The position numbers and the translations under genes are program-made. A stretch of DNA of 31,543 nucleotides, from the IMG/VR virus record IMGVR_UViG_3300017713_000041, positions 1-31,543 of that record; one strand, written 5' to 3'. The stretch is from a virus. A model generated the notes under the pieces. It searched no databases and was not told the DNA's origin. It saw only the letters and a program-made list of their open reading frames with translations. Below are positions 12,876 to 22,700 of this stretch, in pieces (position 1 is the first letter of the stretch; every line of letters begins with the position of its first letter).

Positions 12876-15680
12876 ATGGCTATTAAAACGATTGACAAAG
12901 AGATCGTAGGAGCAGAAGGTGTTGCTAAAAAGATTAACAAAGGCGCAGAAAAGATGGTCTTTGATATTTTACAGTCAACACAGTACTCTACTCCTATTCC
13001 CTCGACAGTTCGTGAGCTCACAACTAATGCTTGTGATGCGCAACGAGAAAAAGAGATTGCTGTAGAGATCCTTAGAGGAAGCTCAAAAGCAGAAGACTAC
13101 TACATTACCCGTAACGGTGAGCAGTACTCAGACAGTAACTTTGATGCTAGTTATTATGACATAAAGCATCTAAATACAGAACAAACTCAAGTTTACATCA
13201 GTTATGAAAAACATCCTGGCGTTGGATATTGCGACAAATTCATCGTTTTGGACCATGGTGTAGGTATTGGCGGTCGTAGACTAGAAGGTATTTTAGAATT
13301 GGGTTACTCAACTAAACGTAATACTTCAGAGAACTTCGGAGCATTTGGTTTAGGTGCAAAGGTTCCTCTGTCTACGGGCGTCGATTTCTACACTTTAGAA
13401 ACAGTACATAATGGTAGAAAAATAACGTGCAACTGCTACAACTACAAAACAGATTTTACAACTCCTAAGTTTAATACTACTACAGGAAATATTAATCCTA
13501 GTTTTAGTTTGTCTGATGGCAGCATAGTTTACTATGAACCTACAGTAGACAAGAACTATACTCAGATTTCATTTGGCGTTAAGCGTCACAACAGATCTAA
13601 GTTTATGGACTCTGTAGAAGAGCAGCTGTTGTATCTTGACAATGTTAAGTTTAGAGTTATTGAGCATTTTGAGGACGGAGAAGTTGATATTAAAGAAAAG
13701 AACTTTCAAGCTAAAGTACTTTTTAACTCTGAGAACCTTATTGTAGCTGATACTTATGTGTTTAACAAACCGCATATTGTAGTTGTTAAGAATAGTGAGG
13801 CTACTACTGGTATTAACTATGGTTTTATTGATTTCCGTGAGTTGGAGATGGAGACACTGTGGGGCCCAATTGCCTTTAAATGTCCTGCTCGCCAAGTTAT
13901 GAGAGATCCTGAAACAGGTAAAGATGTAGTACTACAAGAAGGTGTAGATGTCACACCATCACGTGAGAAAGTGATATGGAATGACGCTACTAAAGCATAT
14001 GTTCAAGGTGTTATTAAGAAAGCAGCTGCAGAAGCTACTAAGCTAATACAAGCAGAGCTTAAAGATACAGACATTGTTCAATGGCTTGTATCTTGTAGAG
14101 ATATTCTTAGTAAAGCAAATGGATCTTCAACGCTAGGTAGGATTGCTAATATTATTGATCGGCAGTCTATTAGCCCGCAATTTGCACCCGACAAGAGCAT
14201 TAGGTATGCAATGCCTAAGACTTTCTTTAAAGGTATGAATGCTAAGAAGGTTACAAAGATGAGAGACTACAGATCTGGTAAAGACAGTCTTGAGAGAGAT
14301 GAGTTTGATGGATGGTCAGGTGTAAGTACTACTAATGTTTACATTAAAACAGATGAGCAGTTTAATAGGTACAAAGATTTGTATTTACTACAACAAGCTC
14401 AAAAAGACGACTATCAAGAAAACATCGTAGTTATCAGTCCTCCTACTATTGCTATGCCTAAAGCTATTAGTTTGTTGCCTCCTGGACCAGAAAAAGGAAA
14501 AGCGATAGCAGCATACAATGCTGAAGTTACTAGACAACAAGCTAAGTTTGCATACTTTCAATCTTCACCACATGTTAAAAGCTATGATAACATAGAAGTT
14601 AGCGACGAGTGGTTAGAAGAGTACAAGAAAGAAGCAGCTAAAGCTGAGCAAGTTGCAACGTTTGAGAACATTACACCTGCAGAACGTCGTAAGATAGAAG
14701 AGCGTATGGTTGCTTTTACTCTAAGGACAGATAATAAGCGCAACGATGGCAAAAACTATACCTGGGATAAGATCGAGCCTAAAGCTAAAGATCTTATGCA
14801 AAGTGAGAAGACTATTTATTATGGTAGTACTGCTGACGAAGAAAAGTTTATGCTCGCTGCGGAAATTATTGGCTGCTATGCTCCTACATTTAAACAAGTT
14901 TACCCTGAAAACAGCTGGTATTCTTGGGATGAGTGTTTAGTCGGTAAGATGTTTTACTATGAGCAGCCGCCTGTCCGTGTGTACTCAACTTATGGTGAGG
15001 ATAAAGGTCAACCTGCAGAGTGGGCTAGGCCTAATAAAGCAGATCAAGATTGGGACACCCCGCAGCTTATTAGAGTTAGAGAGACTTATGTTAAACACAT
15101 TGCAAAAGGTGCTAATTGTAAGCACATTGATGATTTCTTTTTGCAACTAAATTCAGATGGAGGATACACTATGGATTCACACTTAATTAAATGGTATACT
15201 GGTAAAAAGATCCAGGCTGTCATAGACATGAGGCACTTGTCTGCACTTAAGCATATTAACCCTGAGCTATTTAATAAGTTCAAGGAATGTTATGAGGCTG
15301 CAGAAATGGTGTCTCACAGATCTATGGAGTGGATTGATATGGAGAAAGACGACAATTCTACAGTTACAGAAATTAGAAAAAATGTAGAAAGGATTGCTAA
15401 GTTCCAAGCTTTTTGTGAGGAAAACACAGATCCTGTCTTGATTGCTGCTAAAAGTAGAGAGTTGTTTGTGTTAGATATGCCTAATGCGGGCGCATATGAT
15501 ACTAGACTTGTTGCTAACTGTAAAGAGTTGGTAGAATACAACGAAGAGGTATCGACTATGCTATCTACTATAGGTCAGTTTAATGTACATCCTGACACAG
15601 CTCCAGATATTAGTTCAGAGCTACAGAAGGAGATTAGTGTGTACTTAGATGCAAAAGATAGACTTCAATGGGGAAGCTAG
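12876..15680 (+). CDS. rIIA: rIIA-like GHKL ATPase, very long
   Basis: A 934-residue homologue of T4 rIIA. The N-terminal GHKL (Hsp90/MutL/histidine-kinase) ATPase has the N motif E47-LTT-N51-AC-D54, the G1 motif DHGVG (126-130) and the G2 motif GAFGLGAK (155-162). T4 rIIA is about 725 residues; the extra length here lies mainly in the middle and C-terminal parts, which are charged and helical. In T4, rIIA and rIIB act together against prophage-encoded abortive infection (RexAB), at or near the membrane, but their mechanism is unknown. The ATP-site residues are intact, so it should be active. It starts 28 nt after the terminator and its 3' end overlaps the radical SAM gene by 13 nt; rIIB follows two genes later. 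Confidence 0.9.
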   Translation: MAIKTIDKEIVGAEGVAKKINKGAEKMVFDILQSTQYSTPIPSTVRELTTNACDAQREKEIAVEILRGSSKAEDYYITRNGEQYSDSNFDASYYDIKHLNTEQTQVYISYEKHPGVGYCDKFIVLDHGVGIGGRRLEGILELGYSTKRNTSENFGAFGLGAKVPLSTGVDFYTLETVHNGRKITCNCYNYKTDFTTPKFNTTTGNINPSFSLSDGSIVYYEPTVDKNYTQISFGVKRHNRSKFMDSVEEQLLYLDNVKFRVIEHFEDGEVDIKEKNFQAKVLFNSENLIVADTYVFNKPHIVVVKNSEATTGINYGFIDFRELEMETLWGPIAFKCPARQVMRDPETGKDVVLQEGVDVTPSREKVIWNDATKAYVQGVIKKAAAEATKLIQAELKDTDIVQWLVSCRDILSKANGSSTLGRIANIIDRQSISPQFAPDKSIRYAMPKTFFKGMNAKKVTKMRDYRSGKDSLERDEFDGWSGVSTTNVYIKTDEQFNRYKDLYLLQQAQKDDYQENIVVISPPTIAMPKAISLLPPGPEKGKAIAAYNAEVTRQQAKFAYFQSSPHVKSYDNIEVSDEWLEEYKKEAAKAEQVATFENITPAERRKIEERMVAFTLRTDNKRNDGKNYTWDKIEPKAKDLMQSEKTIYYGSTADEEKFMLAAEIIGCYAPTFKQVYPENSWYSWDECLVGKMFYYEQPPVRVYSTYGEDKGQPAEWARPNKADQDWDTPQLIRVRETYVKHIAKGANCKHIDDFFLQLNSDGGYTMDSHLIKWYTGKKIQAVIDMRHLSALKHINPELFNKFKECYEAAEMVSHRSMEWIDMEKDDNSTVTEIRKNVERIAKFQAFCEENTDPVLIAAKSRELFVLDMPNAGAYDTRLVANCKELVEYNEEVSTMLSTIGQFNVHPDTAPDISSELQKEISVYLDAKDRLQWGS

Positions 15681-16528
15681 CCTTTGTAACTAGGAAAGCT
15701 TTTGATATTAGATTTTCAGGTAGATCGACGGATTTCATATCTCCGTCGTTTGGTTATGGCTGCTTGTATAACTGTTCATACTGTTATATGAAACGCCATA
15801 AGCCTGACGGTCTATCAGTTGCTAAAAACACAGGCGATATACTTACTGAAATAAACAATCATGCTTATTTTACACCAGTAGCAAAGCCTAACCAGACGCA
15901 TCCTGATTTTACTACATATGACATTAGTTGCAACGAAGACTTTGCATTGCATGCTAAGTACCATGATTGGAAAAGAATTTTTGCATTCTTTAGAGATCAT
16001 CCGGTTGCAATGGGTAGCTTTGCTACTAAGTATGTAAATCCTAACTTAATAAACTTTGACCCGCAAGGTAAAATACGTATTAGGTTTAGTCTTATGCCGC
16101 AAAGCAGATCAGACATTCACGAGCCAGGCACCTCTAAGATTATTGATAGAATTAAAGCTATTGATGCTTTTATAGATGCAGGTTATGACGTACATGTTAA
16201 TTTTAGCCCTGTAATTATATACGACGGCTGGATGGAAGAGTACGAAGATTTGTTTAAAATGCTTAATGACTATGTAGATTACAAAAAGCAGGTTCTAGCT
16301 GAAGTTATATTCTTGACACACAACGAGAATAAACACAAAGCTAATCTTGAAAAGCATCCTAAAACAGAGGATGATTTATGGAAGCCAGAAATACAAGAGC
16401 CTAAAATCTCTCAGTATGGAGGTAGAAACATAAGGTATAACAGACATCTAAAAGCTGCGTATATGAGTGCATTTAGACGCAGACATGATGAAATAATACC
16501 TTGGAACACAATTAGATACATGTTTTAA
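15668..16528 (+). CDS. Spore photoproduct lyase-like radical SAM protein
   Basis: A 286-residue radical SAM protein of the SPL family. C32-xxx-C36-xx-C39 (GCLYNCSYCYM) binds the 4Fe-4S cluster that cleaves S-adenosylmethionine. C88 in DISCNED aligns by context with the catalytic H-donating cysteine of bacterial SPL (ACTSD motif). Further SPL-type blocks are FATKY (about 123-127), RIRFSLMPQ, then EPGT and SPVIIYDGWMEEY (matching APIYxHEGW), and a basic C-terminus. SPL reverses the UV spore photoproduct, a thymine dimer, in DNA. The host is probably a non-sporulating Bacteroidetes, so the substrate may be another thymine lesion or a related radical reaction. It overlaps rIIA by 13 nt, and its stop joins the next gene as TAATG. 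Confidence 0.9.
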   Translation: MGKLAFVTRKAFDIRFSGRSTDFISPSFGYGCLYNCSYCYMKRHKPDGLSVAKNTGDILTEINNHAYFTPVAKPNQTHPDFTTYDISCNEDFALHAKYHDWKRIFAFFRDHPVAMGSFATKYVNPNLINFDPQGKIRIRFSLMPQSRSDIHEPGTSKIIDRIKAIDAFIDAGYDVHVNFSPVIIYDGWMEEYEDLFKMLNDYVDYKKQVLAEVIFLTHNENKHKANLEKHPKTEDDLWKPEIQEPKISQYGGRNIRYNRHLKAAYMSAFRRRHDEIIPWNTIRYMF

Positions 16529-16827
16529 TGAGTACTTTAACAACAAAAACAGGAAAGCCTATGACTCCCAAGCAATTGTGGGCTCGTAGGCGAAACTGGG
16601 AACTAAGACAGTTGCGATATATTGAACACGAACTTGATTTTAGATTTCAGTGCAGATGTTCTGAAATTAAACAAGACGGTCACGAACCAGTTAGATCTGC
16701 AACACTTTCCCAAATAGAGTTAGATAAATATAAGAAAGCTATTGATTTATTGAGGAGTTTGACAGACAATTGGTCTGCAGAACATAATCAATTAAAACAC
16801 AAAATAGACTTCTCTAAGTTTGTCTAA
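16528..16827 (+). CDS. Small hypothetical protein in rII cluster
   Basis: A 99-residue basic, helical protein without a recognised family. Residues about 14-37 are rich in Arg/Trp (PKQLWARRRNWELRQLRYIE); the rest contains two Cys (RCSE region), Lys-rich segments and a C-terminal helix. It is translationally coupled to the SPL-like gene by TAATG and followed by a 46-nt A/T-rich gap before rIIB. It may bind nucleic acid by virtue of its basic helices; this is inference. Confidence 0.65.
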   Translation: MSTLTTKTGKPMTPKQLWARRRNWELRQLRYIEHELDFRFQCRCSEIKQDGHEPVRSATLSQIELDKYKKAIDLLRSLTDNWSAEHNQLKHKIDFSKFV

Positions 16828-16873
16828 CTAATTAAAAATCAGTAAATTAGTAACCCAAATAAACAATTAAATT

Positions 16874-18034
16874 ATGATTACACTAAACGTAATTGACGAT
16901 GTGATCTCAGGATCATATGGAGATAAAAACTTCTCCGTAACGTACAGCAAAGAACTGTATGAAAGTATGATGGTTCTCAAAGGGCTAGCAGATGACGCTG
17001 TTAGCATGGCAGAATATCAAGACACTCTACAAAAATTTGCAGAACTTGCTGTAGAAGACTACACTGCAACAATTGAGACTGAGTGTGAGCACATTCATGT
17101 GAACAAGGCTACAGGCCAGTTCTTTCTTAAGAGTAACGGTGTAGTGTCAAGCTATCCTATGCCGCAAGCTTTGGTAGATAGAATATTTGAGTCTATCGAC
17201 AAAGGTTTGTCTTTCTTACCGCTTGTAAAGATGTGGACTAGATGGCTACGTAACCCTATACTTAGAAAGAAAGGTGTAGATGCTGACTTTTCAGAGCGTT
17301 TCTTCAACTTTGTAAATCTAAAGTATGTACATCCTAAACTTAAAGAAGAGCTCATGGAAGAGCACGGTCTTAGCGAAGAGGTTGCAGAACGTAGAGCTAC
17401 TATGTATCAGATGAAGATTACTAGTGAGGGCCTACTTAACGGCTACAAAGTGTCTAGAGAGATTATGCATAAGTTTGATCGAGAAACTGGAGAACAAGTT
17501 GACCGATACAAGCGTACATTTAATCCTGATACAGGCGAGATAGAGGGCGATGGCCTTCCTGAGCACGTAGAGGACCGCTTATTTGAACCTGCCGTTATGG
17601 GCTCAAGTGGAGATGCGTTCTATTGTGAAGGTGTAAACGGCTATGGCTCTCCTCAGCATTTTATCAAAGTTGGTTGTAGACATAGATTACCAGATTGGTC
17701 TCATGTAGATACAAACGACAATCGCTCTTGTGTTAAAGGCTTACACTTAGGTGGTCTTAAATATATCGCATGCTACAGCGGCGAGATACACAACATCTTT
17801 GTAGATCCTATGCACATTGGTGCTGTGCCTGACGACAATACAGGTGCTATTAGATGCTTAGAGTATTTTGTTCACTCTTCTCTTGTAGGTGTTAACGGCT
17901 CAATCTATCACAGTTCTACTTATGCAGAAATGACAGATGCGCAGTGGGCAGACATGCGAATTGAAGCAGTAACAGAGTATTCAGAGTGTAAAGAGTCTTG
18001 CGACAAAAGTGTTGCAGAACTTAACGCTATATAA
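16874..18034 (+). CDS. rIIB: rIIB-like protein
   Basis: A 386-residue homologue of T4 rIIB (312 residues). Matching blocks are MPQALVDRIFESIDKG (about 95-110, T4 LRSGLVDRILDSMEKG), FFNFVN with the following region, GLLNGYKVSREI, and near the C-terminus NRSCVKGLHLGGLKYIACYSG followed by HNIFVDPMHIGAVPDDNTGAIRC, which corresponds to the T4 CSRGLHVCSKSYI and VVKVKVHPRDVVSIP segments. The N-terminal part lacks the clear helix-turn-helix of T4 rIIB. It should act with rIIA in resistance to host exclusion systems. A terminator follows directly. Confidence 0.9.
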   Translation: MITLNVIDDVISGSYGDKNFSVTYSKELYESMMVLKGLADDAVSMAEYQDTLQKFAELAVEDYTATIETECEHIHVNKATGQFFLKSNGVVSSYPMPQALVDRIFESIDKGLSFLPLVKMWTRWLRNPILRKKGVDADFSERFFNFVNLKYVHPKLKEELMEEHGLSEEVAERRATMYQMKITSEGLLNGYKVSREIMHKFDRETGEQVDRYKRTFNPDTGEIEGDGLPEHVEDRLFEPAVMGSSGDAFYCEGVNGYGSPQHFIKVGCRHRLPDWSHVDTNDNRSCVKGLHLGGLKYIACYSGEIHNIFVDPMHIGAVPDDNTGAIRCLEYFVHSSLVGVNGSIYHSSTYAEMTDAQWADMRIEAVTEYSECKESCDKSVAELNAI

Positions 18035-18035
18035 T

Positions 18036-18067
18036 AATTAGGGGGCCTAGTGCCCCCATAATTTTTT
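18036..18067 (+). terminator. Intrinsic terminator after rIIB
   Basis: GGGGGC (18041-18046) pairs with GCCCCC (18052-18057) around CTAGT, and TTTTTT follows at 18062-18067. The end of the rII cluster is therefore well defined. Confidence 0.92.
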
Positions 18068-18070
18068 AAT

Positions 18071-18811
18071 ATGAAAGTAGCACTAATAGACGCAGACAGC
18101 CTCCTGTATTATGAGATGGGTAAAGATACCCTGGAAGAGGCGATGATGGGAATAGATAATAGAATAACTACTATACTTGAGACTACAAGTGCAGATGCTT
18201 ACTTTGGATTTTTAACAGAAGGAAAATGTTTTAGATATAGACTTGCTAGGACAAGGCCTTATAAGTACAATAGAAAACTTAGTACTAAACCTCCAATCTT
18301 TTATGCTTTACGAGAGTACATAAAACAAAGATGGGGCTTTAAAGGTATTCTAGGCTTAGAGGCAGATGACTGTGTAAGTGTGTACTCTACTATTATAGCA
18401 GAAACAGAAGGCCAATCATATGTAATATGTAGTCCTGACAAAGATGTGCTTAGGCAAGTGCCAGGCAGGCATTTTAATTTTCAAAAAATGGAATGGGTTA
18501 ACACGTCTGATAAAGAAGCTAATGAGTTTTTGTGGATGCAAACGCTTATGGGCGACTCAACAGATGGAATACCGGGCATTCCTGGGTTAGGCGCCAAAAC
18601 AGCTGAGAAAATTATTAATGCAAACGATGGAACTACATCATATGAGCAAGATGTTTTAAAAATATATGTAGAAAAGTTTGGTCAGTACGATGGAATTTGT
18701 AAATTTACAGAGACGTTCAAACTTGTTTACTTACTCAAAACTGAGGAAGACATTCTTTATAACATACGGAAACCTTTAGAGCCAATAGAATTTATTAGTA
18801 TTAATTCTTAA
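18071..18811 (+). CDS. Flap endonuclease / 5'-3' exonuclease
   Basis: A 246-residue nuclease of the FEN/T5 exonuclease family. The metal site is D7-A-D9 in the first strand, E97, D99, D100 (GLEADD), D123 and D125 (SPDKD), and D162/D165 (GDSTDG), followed by the helix-hairpin-helix GIPGIPGLGAKTA (167-179) that grips duplex DNA. RTRPYKYNRK (61-70) is the arch-region basic motif. It supplies the 5' nuclease absent from the PolA at 3017, probably to remove RNA primers and process flaps. It lies between the rIIB terminator and a coupled unknown gene. Confidence 0.93.
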   Translation: MKVALIDADSLLYYEMGKDTLEEAMMGIDNRITTILETTSADAYFGFLTEGKCFRYRLARTRPYKYNRKLSTKPPIFYALREYIKQRWGFKGILGLEADDCVSVYSTIIAETEGQSYVICSPDKDVLRQVPGRHFNFQKMEWVNTSDKEANEFLWMQTLMGDSTDGIPGIPGLGAKTAEKIINANDGTTSYEQDVLKIYVEKFGQYDGICKFTETFKLVYLLKTEEDILYNIRKPLEPIEFISINS

Positions 18812-18821
18812 CTTTTTAGGC

Positions 18822-19550
18822 ATGACTGAAACAAAACGTAAAACTCAAATTAAAATTGTTTCCCCCCTAGAAGTCCGGGTAAATGGATTTGACACTTTGA
18901 TACAAGATCAAAACTTTGGTGAAAGTGTTATGTCCATAGACCTCCCGGATGGGAGGAGCTTTACTGTTGGACAAACTTCAATGTTCAATAAGATTCCTTA
19001 CAAAATAAACACAATTGAGAAAAATCAAACATCCGACTACACATTACGAGTAGCAAACAGAACAAAATCATCTCTGCTTCTTATGCCTATGTTTAATGGT
19101 GATAAGAGGCTATACATGTACGACAAACTATTATTAAATTGTTTTATAGGGAAAAACTTAGATACACTTGTTTTAGTATATAGATTTAGCGGAGAAGCTA
19201 CATTTTTAAGATTTGAAAGCGCACTTAAGTCGTTTAAGAATTTTATACTGTCAGAAGATCCTAACGAATACTGTGTAAAATTTGAATTTAGCGTTCCAAA
19301 TAGATTACTTAAAGACTTTGACTGTTTTATTGAAGGTAGATATTCTGAATTTAGCACAGATTACAAAATGCAGATCTTAAAGTTTCATGATTTAGACATA
19401 CAGAGCCAAATAGCATCTATTCTATTTAAATCAGAATCTAGAAGGTTAGCTCTAAACAAAAAACTTGGAGTAACACTTGATGAAGAAGCAGAATTACTTA
19501 GCATAATAGACACTGAAAAAGAAATATTTAATGTTAAAGATTACTTTTAA
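18822..19550 (+). CDS. Hypothetical protein, last plus-strand gene
   Basis: A 242-residue beta-rich protein with no motif I recognise. Residues about 10-35 (KIVSPLEVRVNGF) and 45-60 look like a beta barrel start; the region about 90-170 alternates hydrophobic strands (LLLMPMF, DTLVLVYRF, YCVKFEFSV); the C-terminal 60 residues are helical and acidic. It starts 10 nt after the flap endonuclease, probably on the same transcript, and ends at the convergent terminator. Possible roles in DNA binding or capsid assembly have no direct support. Confidence 0.75.
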   Translation: MTETKRKTQIKIVSPLEVRVNGFDTLIQDQNFGESVMSIDLPDGRSFTVGQTSMFNKIPYKINTIEKNQTSDYTLRVANRTKSSLLLMPMFNGDKRLYMYDKLLLNCFIGKNLDTLVLVYRFSGEATFLRFESALKSFKNFILSEDPNEYCVKFEFSVPNRLLKDFDCFIEGRYSEFSTDYKMQILKFHDLDIQSQIASILFKSESRRLALNKKLGVTLDEEAELLSIIDTEKEIFNVKDYF

Positions 19551-19577
19551 AGGGCGGGCCGTGGCCCCCCTTTTTTT
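19549..19577 (+). terminator. Terminator at convergent junction
   Basis: GGGCGGGCC pairs with GGCCCCCC (with a C-C mismatch) around GT, and seven T follow. It ends plus-strand transcription. On the other strand the same hairpin is followed only by TTTAAAA, so termination of the minus-strand message here may be weaker. The opposing genes are only 31 nt apart. Confidence 0.85.
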
Positions 19578-19581
19578 CATC

Positions 19582-19722
19582 CTATCTTGGTCTACCTGAA
19601 AAAAACGCTATATAGATAAGAGGAACATATATATGAAACTCCCAATATGGGTGCTCTTCTGTAGGTTCAAACGTTCTTACTCCAAACAGCATTCCTGTAT
19701 ATGTTCCTATTTCAATGTCCAT
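19582..19722 (-). CDS. Micro-ORF downstream of giant ART protein
   Basis: A 46-residue minus-strand frame beginning MDIEIGTYTGMLFGVRTFEP and ending SGRPR before a TAG. Its ATG shares a base with the stop of the 1842-aa gene (TAATG), exactly as that gene's start is joined to the RNA polymerase gene. The rest of the frame is hydrophobic and aromatic (HIYVPLIYIAFF, about 30-41), compatible with a short membrane-associated strand or helix. It ends 4 nt before the convergent terminator, so it closes the minus-strand transcript. Coupling and fit to the gap support it; the function is unknown. Confidence 0.7.
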   Translation of the reverse strand: MDIEIGTYTGMLFGVRTFEPTEEHPYWEFHIYVPLIYIAFFSGRPR

Positions 19723-22700
19723 TATCTTTGTCTAGTTTTATCTGATTCTCTAACTTCTAATACATTAAACACTGCATCTAATCCAGGTACAAATTTAGGT
19801 GTATAGTGTAGAGGACCGGTTTTATCTTTTTTGTCGTTCTGTCCAAATGCAACATCTCTAAAAGTATCAGCAGTATTACTTGCAAGCTTTACTATATTAG
19901 ATGCCATTGATATAAGCGGGATACCTGTGCTTCTAGAATCCATAAATTCTCTTGGATCTACAAATACAGCAGTTTCTCTATACGCTCTATTCATAACTTT
20001 ATAAAGCTGTCTTCCTGCCCAAGACTGTCGCATATCTATCTTGCCGTCGTCATCCCAGTCGCCGCCCATTAGCATTAATAGCATACCTAGAAGCATTACG
20101 CCACGGAACTCCATCATAAAAGCTTTAATGTTACCACGTTTCATATCTAGAAACTCTTGATACATCTTTTCTTTTTCAACCGGATCTTTAAATCTTTCTG
20201 CAAACTCTGGATTAGTAATGTTTTGCGCTATAAACTGATCAAATGCAGCCCTAGCTTTCTTTTCATTTACTTTATAAGTGTTTGTTACACCAAAAGTTAC
20301 AACATCTAGTGCTACTTTTCCAAGATCTTGTCCGTACGCACCTATAAGTTGTGCTACACCTACTTCAGCATTAATAAGCTGTTCTATTGTTATATCTCCA
20401 CCTAAATTACCAATACTTGTTGTCCAAGTACCTTGATCAAAGTTTTTAAGAATGTGGTCATATCGAGCTCTACCAAATCTTTCCATAGCTACACCAGGCA
20501 ACCAAGACTTGTAATGCATAAGCAGTCTAAGGAACAACGTATTGTTGTAAAGGGCTTTATCTTCATCAGACATAGATCCTTTTACTTTATCACTTATTCT
20601 TCTAGCAATTTGTCTAAAGTTTATTTCTCCAGAGTCTTGCATGTTTCCTATTTTAACTTTGTATCTGTTTCTTGCAGATTTAGATACATTAGCTATTGTT
20701 GACGACCATTTAGGATCTTCTTCAAGCTCCATAATATCTACAATGCTTTTTGATCCGTCAGGTAGTCTAGATAGAAGTGTTGGAGCTCCATTTTCGTCTA
20801 GTCCATAATTTAAAGCTAAAGCATATATACCAATAGCATCAATACCTCTATCAGCTGTACCAAGCATAGCAAACCATTTATCATTTGTTAAATGTTTAGT
20901 TATAAATCGTCCAGATAATCTATCTGCCCGTTCTTTAACAATATCAAATTGGTAAATGTCAAAATGTTCTGCAAGTGCTCGCATTTTAGGGTCTGCAGTC
21001 ATAAGAGCTTTTTGCGCTTTTACTAAATTATCAGGAGTAATATATACACCTTTAGAAGCTTGTTGTCTAAGCCCAAACTGCCCTGCTATAAATGCACCAA
21101 ATGCTACTGGAGCTTTTAGCCCTAATGTTGTTTGTGAGTGTAACATCTTTAAAGACATTAAACTTTTAATACCGCTAAGACCTAACACATTGAAGTCATT
21201 GCTTCCAACTTGCGATCCGTAAATATATTGGTCTACAAAATCATTAAAAACTTTAGAAGAGCCTTTTGAATCAAAGATTTGTTTAGCAGTTCCAGACAAG
21301 TTAGTTAAGATTTTACCTGTTAAGTTATCTACTTGTATTTCTGTTGCAATGTTATTTTCTAACAACATACGCATGCTCTCTATTTCAGGTAGTACATCAT
21401 CTTTTAATTTGTAATCCATAGCAGCACTACCTAGTAATAATAAACTCTTACCTATATCTCTACTTTTTAGAGAGTGGTCTATATTACCTTTAGAATCTAC
21501 AAGAGGACGTATATACAATCTAGGCACGCGTCTAATAAGTTCTCCACTGTTCTCATCTCTTATACCAAAGCTAAGATCATGCTCTCGTATTTGTAAAGAC
21601 TCTAACATAGATTTAGACATACCTTTAAAACCATCATCAAGCAGATGCTCCATAGTGTTTTTATGTATGTTAGCTATAAATCCAGGACCGAGTTCTTGAC
21701 CAAACATCTCTTCAAACTCCATAGTTTTTTCTATGTAAAAATCATAGAAATTTTTAATAGCTGGAGTACTTTGTACTTTTTGATACTCAGGAGATATGTG
21801 CATGTCTTTAGGTTTTAAAAACCATCTACCCCCATGGCTAAGCATTGCAGTTTTAGGAAACTTTACAATGTTATGCATTTTATCATAAATAAGAAGCTCT
21901 CTGTCAATTGCTTTTGAATTGTTTTTAAATTTTCTTTTTAAACTTGTTAAGTATTGCTTTCTATATATAGGAAACTTCTTATCAAACTTTTCTTTATTTA
22001 TTTCTGTGTTATTTTGTAGCCATTGTAGATTACCAGACTTAATAGCATTTGCTCTATCTACATAAAACTCTCTAGTGTACTTTTGTACAAGATTACCTGT
22101 ATCGTTGTTTATAATAAGATTAAAAACTTCAACACCTTTGTACCCGTTGTTTTCGCCCCACTCTAATAATGGGTTTTGCACGTCTTCAATCTCTTCTGCA
22201 AGAGTTTTTACAGACTTTCTATGCTGGTGTTGTACATCTGTTACAATGTTATATAAAGTACGTAGATATGGGTTGTTTTGCTTAGAAAGTGTTACAAACT
22301 TTTCAGTTATAAAGTCTGTAGATGTGTTAAAATCTTTAAGACCTTTTACGCCTCTAGACTCAGAAAACTCAACCGCTCTCACCATTAACTTGTCTTCTAA
22401 AGCGCTTTTTAGATTAGTTAAAAATCCTGCAGCTTGTTGACGAATTTCTGCATAGTCTTTTCTTTCTTGCTCAGAGCCCTCATTGTTTAAGTACTCATTA
22501 TAATCAGAAGTTTCTAAAAAGCCCATATAGAACATAGTGTCAGACAAAGCTGCTTGCAGTTCTTCTAAGTCCATGTAGTCAGGATTTGGAATCTGCTTAC
22601 CTTTTTCTGTTATAAACTCATCATCAACTGCTAAGTTTTCTAATACATCTTTTAACTCTGTTTGTATACCTTCTAAAACAAACTTAACATCTTGATTTAA

